Source: Echinococcus granulosus
Lineage: Eukaryota; Platyhelminthes; Cestoda; Cyclophyllidea; Taeniidae
Length of the DNA stretch: 64,000 nt
Reading direction: 5' to 3'
Assembly: GCF_000524195.1 (NCBI RefSeq)
Contig: NW_020170433.1
Span: 60,125-124,124, forward strand
Positions 63,201 to 64,000 of the stretch are shown piece after piece. Each line of letters begins with the position of its first letter. Position 1 is the first letter of the stretch. Position numbers and translations under genes: made by a program. The notes under the pieces were generated by a model. That model saw only the letters and a list, made by a program, of their open reading frames with translations. It was not told where the DNA came from and made no database searches.

Positions 63201-63606
63201 CATAAATGTCCAGGACTAACTTCATGCTTTGTTGCCTTAAATATAAGCAAGACGCTAGATAAAGTCAAACATGCCTTGCTTCCTTGAAAGAACAATGTGG
63301 ATCGAGAGGATTCTGTCGAAAAGGATGACGAAACTCTGCCGACTTAATAGCCGGTTCCAGAACCACCTCTAGGATGGTGGACACAAGATGCTGTCCAATC
63401 CCTCCTATCAGAGCCTGATCGACTGTGTCAGCATGACGGCTGCTGCTTAGCAACTGGAGGACCGTAAGACAGCGAGAGAGAGAGGGAGAGCCACCCAGAA
63501 GGGGCGAGTCGAGGCAGTGTTGGGAAATGTGTTTTCGCAATTGGTGACGAAGTTGTTGATTATCCTCCGCACAGAGTCCGTAGGATAGACCAAGATTACA
63601 GACCTT
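49549..63606 (-). CDS. PRKDC: DNA-dependent protein kinase catalytic subunit (3' part of gene)
   Basis: DNA-PKcs is the giant nuclear PI3K-like kinase that Ku recruits to double-strand breaks for non-homologous end joining. At least 21 exons were placed on the minus strand with consistent phases, encoding about 1,760 C-terminal residues; the human protein has about 4,100. In order they encode a helical segment, an S/T-Q-rich loop, the FAT domain, the kinase and FATC. Key matches are LVKGGEDLRQD, GVGDRHMGNLL, GIDFGFAFG, the block LWTDPYPMESVIPQIIHSRL (human [20 protein letters not shown]) and FDDPDIVFKDW (human LSNPELLFKDW). These are specific to DNA-PKcs rather than ATM, ATR, mTOR or SMG1. 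Introns include several of 35-38 bases. No stop interrupts the placed exons. The 5' half lies right of the window. Confidence 0.92.
51359..54103 (-). CDS. PRKDC: PRKDC end of FAT domain and FAT-kinase connection
   Basis: Exons, in transcript order: 54103-54016, 52021-51904, 51830-51775, 51628-51359. The first reads LLAELEYFDDPDIVFK and the second continues DWASSYARKSIRSD, matching human LSNPELLFKDWSNDVRAEL. The third is small (SSTPINANTGRQCAVQI). Its donor is uncertain: GTAAAT at 51774 is preferred, with a later in-phase GTTTAG possible. The fourth holds LCDLVQQEFGHDC and WLVNFSPDEQDPIEMLGQ, equivalent to the segment before the kinase N-lobe. The 1.9 kb intron between the first two carries a retrotransposon relic on the opposite strand. 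Confidence 0.85.
52715..53810 (+). mobile_element. Degenerate Ty3/Gypsy-like gag-protease relic
   Basis: It lies antisense in a PRKDC intron. From about 52870 a plus-strand frame reads RVRLLNRLEHNSNIMLEAIR, like the C-terminal part of capsid in such elements, and ends in a stop after VSS. A Cys/His-rich stretch, CCPQRHCKCC, follows near 53286. At 53481-53575 the protease block reads MQLQLDTDPNTTVPWEGLWC followed by QLGKP; the usual DT-G/A-S-D active site is altered. Near 53697 NLDLLDPDWFEKVGLKGLL matches the protease to reverse-transcriptase connector. Stops and frame changes separate these blocks and no reverse transcriptase follows, so it is a dead fragment. TATAAAAGG near 52716 and AATAAA at 53803-53808 are at the expected ends. 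Confidence 0.65.
54440..59359 (-). CDS. PRKDC: PRKDC FAT domain exons
   Basis: Exons, in transcript order: 59359-59008, 58329-58029, 57112-56922, 56883-56785, 56749-56574, 56538-56192, 55763-55335, 54939-54773, 54696-54440. Together they form the helical-repeat FAT domain that wraps the kinase. Markers are WWQLTRLYADLGRSDELLGW, LLQCLARLGSWKDLD, YELAIFSVLCEDLSRAQLRC, LQKTQLLIELKEFLEA and GRIRFGRVLQVEV. The phase at 58029 (G) joins CA at 57112, so the open frame at 57246-57437 is intronic. Three introns here are only 35-38 bases (56884-56921, 56750-56784, 56539-56573). Exon 58329-58029 carries an acidic insert (DADDDDDKDKINEGEGEGTE), and exon 59359-59008 carries a run of Thr codons near 59197-59214. 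Confidence 0.88.
57113..61851. other. PRKDC: PRKDC introns without recognised content
   Basis: Introns 57113-58028, 58330-59007, 59360-60024 and 60597-61851, as well as 62153-62726 and 62806-63293, contain only short open frames. Their edges do not join neighbouring exons in phase. I see no repeat, RNA gene or mobile element in them. Confidence 0.5.
60025..62152 (-). CDS. PRKDC: PRKDC S/T-Q-rich loop and pre-FAT helices
   Basis: Exons, in transcript order: 62152-61852 and 60596-60025. The first contains FMLDPVVLSGTQQLLRSQTQ, then METQEM and NSTQIRQR: five Ser/Thr-Gln pairs, the consensus of DNA-PK itself. It ends RNKLPSFKN, parallel to human QRAPLKSVG. The second starts LSRVEHLRRKFAFP, equivalent to human DLLRLRRRFMRD. 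It continues FLPDVETLTLEALLKPLFQL and ends FCAAAMR. The position and character of the first exon correspond to the vertebrate ABCDE autophosphorylation cluster region. The donor after KN is GTAGGT; the intron between them is 1.26 kb and empty of recognised features. Confidence 0.82.
62727..62805 (-). CDS. PRKDC: PRKDC internal exon upstream of the S/T-Q loop
   Basis: A 79-base exon with an acceptor after a pyrimidine tract (TATTTTTAG) and a GTATAG donor. It reads LQKLCFVAAVSLIKEWREEH and ends with GG, completed by the T that opens exon 62152, giving Gly. It is amphipathic and helical, as in the HEAT-rich part of DNA-PKcs. Phase agrees on both sides. Confidence 0.7.
63294..63606 (-). CDS. PRKDC: PRKDC upstream helical exon at window edge
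   Basis: This exon opens after CTCTTTCAG and reads KVCNLGLSYGLCAEDNQQLR, then SLSRCLTVLQLLSSSRHADT, ending FRQNPLDPH plus one base. Joining that base to AT of exon 62805 gives Tyr and the smooth sequence NPLDPHYLQKLCFVAAVS. The donor, GTTCTT, is weak, so the 3' end is less certain than the frame. Leu-rich helical repeats suit the region before the S/T-Q loop. A possible further exon (63795-63824, HKRRDHVSTQ, donor GTGAGT) would join in phase 0 but is very short and unproven. From 63825 to 64000 I see nothing. Confidence 0.6.
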
Positions 63607-64000
63607 CTGAAAGAGAAAAGGGGTAGCGCAGCGTAACCGTTCTAGTTTATTTTGGTGTGCTTTTTAGAAGAAAAATCTATGAAAGGCTCCTCCTCCAGGC
63701 TTAGAGATGATTTTATATCTTAACACAAGTCCGCTATTATTTAGTTCTTTTCTTCTTTCACCACTTATTGTAGGTTGTTTGATCACTGACTCACTTGCGT
63801 TGAGACATGATCTCGGCGCTTGTGCTGTTACGTTGGTTAGAGAAACGGACACTGTGCGCTGCATACTTCTGAGGTACCCACCACTTCATCCCCAGCAGGC
63901 AATGCCTGCTTAGTGCATATATTTCATTTCAAATGATGTTTTTCACTCGGAAGTGCGCAAGAAAACCTGCGTTTCAAAAGTAGTGACAACTGGTTAGCCA

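Overview
This is a window of an animal nuclear genome. It holds three recognisable protein-coding genes with many introns, plus fragments of a possible fourth. There are no bacterial operons, rRNA genes or CRISPR arrays, and I found no convincing tRNA. Introns range from 35-38 bases to more than 2 kb. That mixture, the base composition, and a degraded Ty3/Gypsy-type element in an intron fit a parasitic flatworm (cestode or trematode) draft assembly. The species call is an inference I cannot confirm from sequence alone. One run of 100 Ns (46282-46381) is an assembly gap.

Layout. (1) 462-880 on the plus strand: three phase-compatible exons of an unidentified gene, followed by about 4.5 kb with little I can support. 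(2) 5403-5649 on the plus strand: a complete two-exon gene for the mitochondrial complex III hinge protein (UQCRH/QCR6), 69 residues, with a 37-base intron. (3) 7006-46281 on the plus strand: an almost complete axonemal dynein heavy chain, best matched to DNAH3. I placed 48 exons with consistent splice phase, about 4,079 residues. Only the first coding exon and the last few codons (lost in the N gap) are missing. (4) 46382-49548: intergenic. (5) 49549-63606 on the minus strand: the 3' half of a DNA-PKcs (PRKDC) gene, running from the FATC terminus back through the kinase and FAT domains to an S/T-Q-rich segment and part of the region before it. The 5' part lies beyond the right edge. DNAH3 and PRKDC are therefore tail to tail.

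Non-genic structure. Three copies of an interspersed repeat (R1) lie in DNAH3 introns, all in the same orientation. Two of them share a core of about 179 bases with one mismatch inside more diverged flanks. A gag-protease relic of a Ty3/Gypsy-like retrotransposon lies antisense in a PRKDC intron. One DNAH3 intron has a long purine-rich stretch, and another carries a pair of related hairpins. Two DNAH3 introns appear to use GC donors instead of GT.

Function. The three named genes are not a pathway. UQCRH acts in respiration, DNAH3 in ciliary or flagellar inner-arm motility, and DNA-PKcs in non-homologous end joining. I see no defence system or biosynthetic cluster. The most unusual items are the R1 repeat with its conserved core, the retained DNA-PKcs with a candidate autophosphorylation cluster, the GC-AG introns, and the very compact UQCRH gene.
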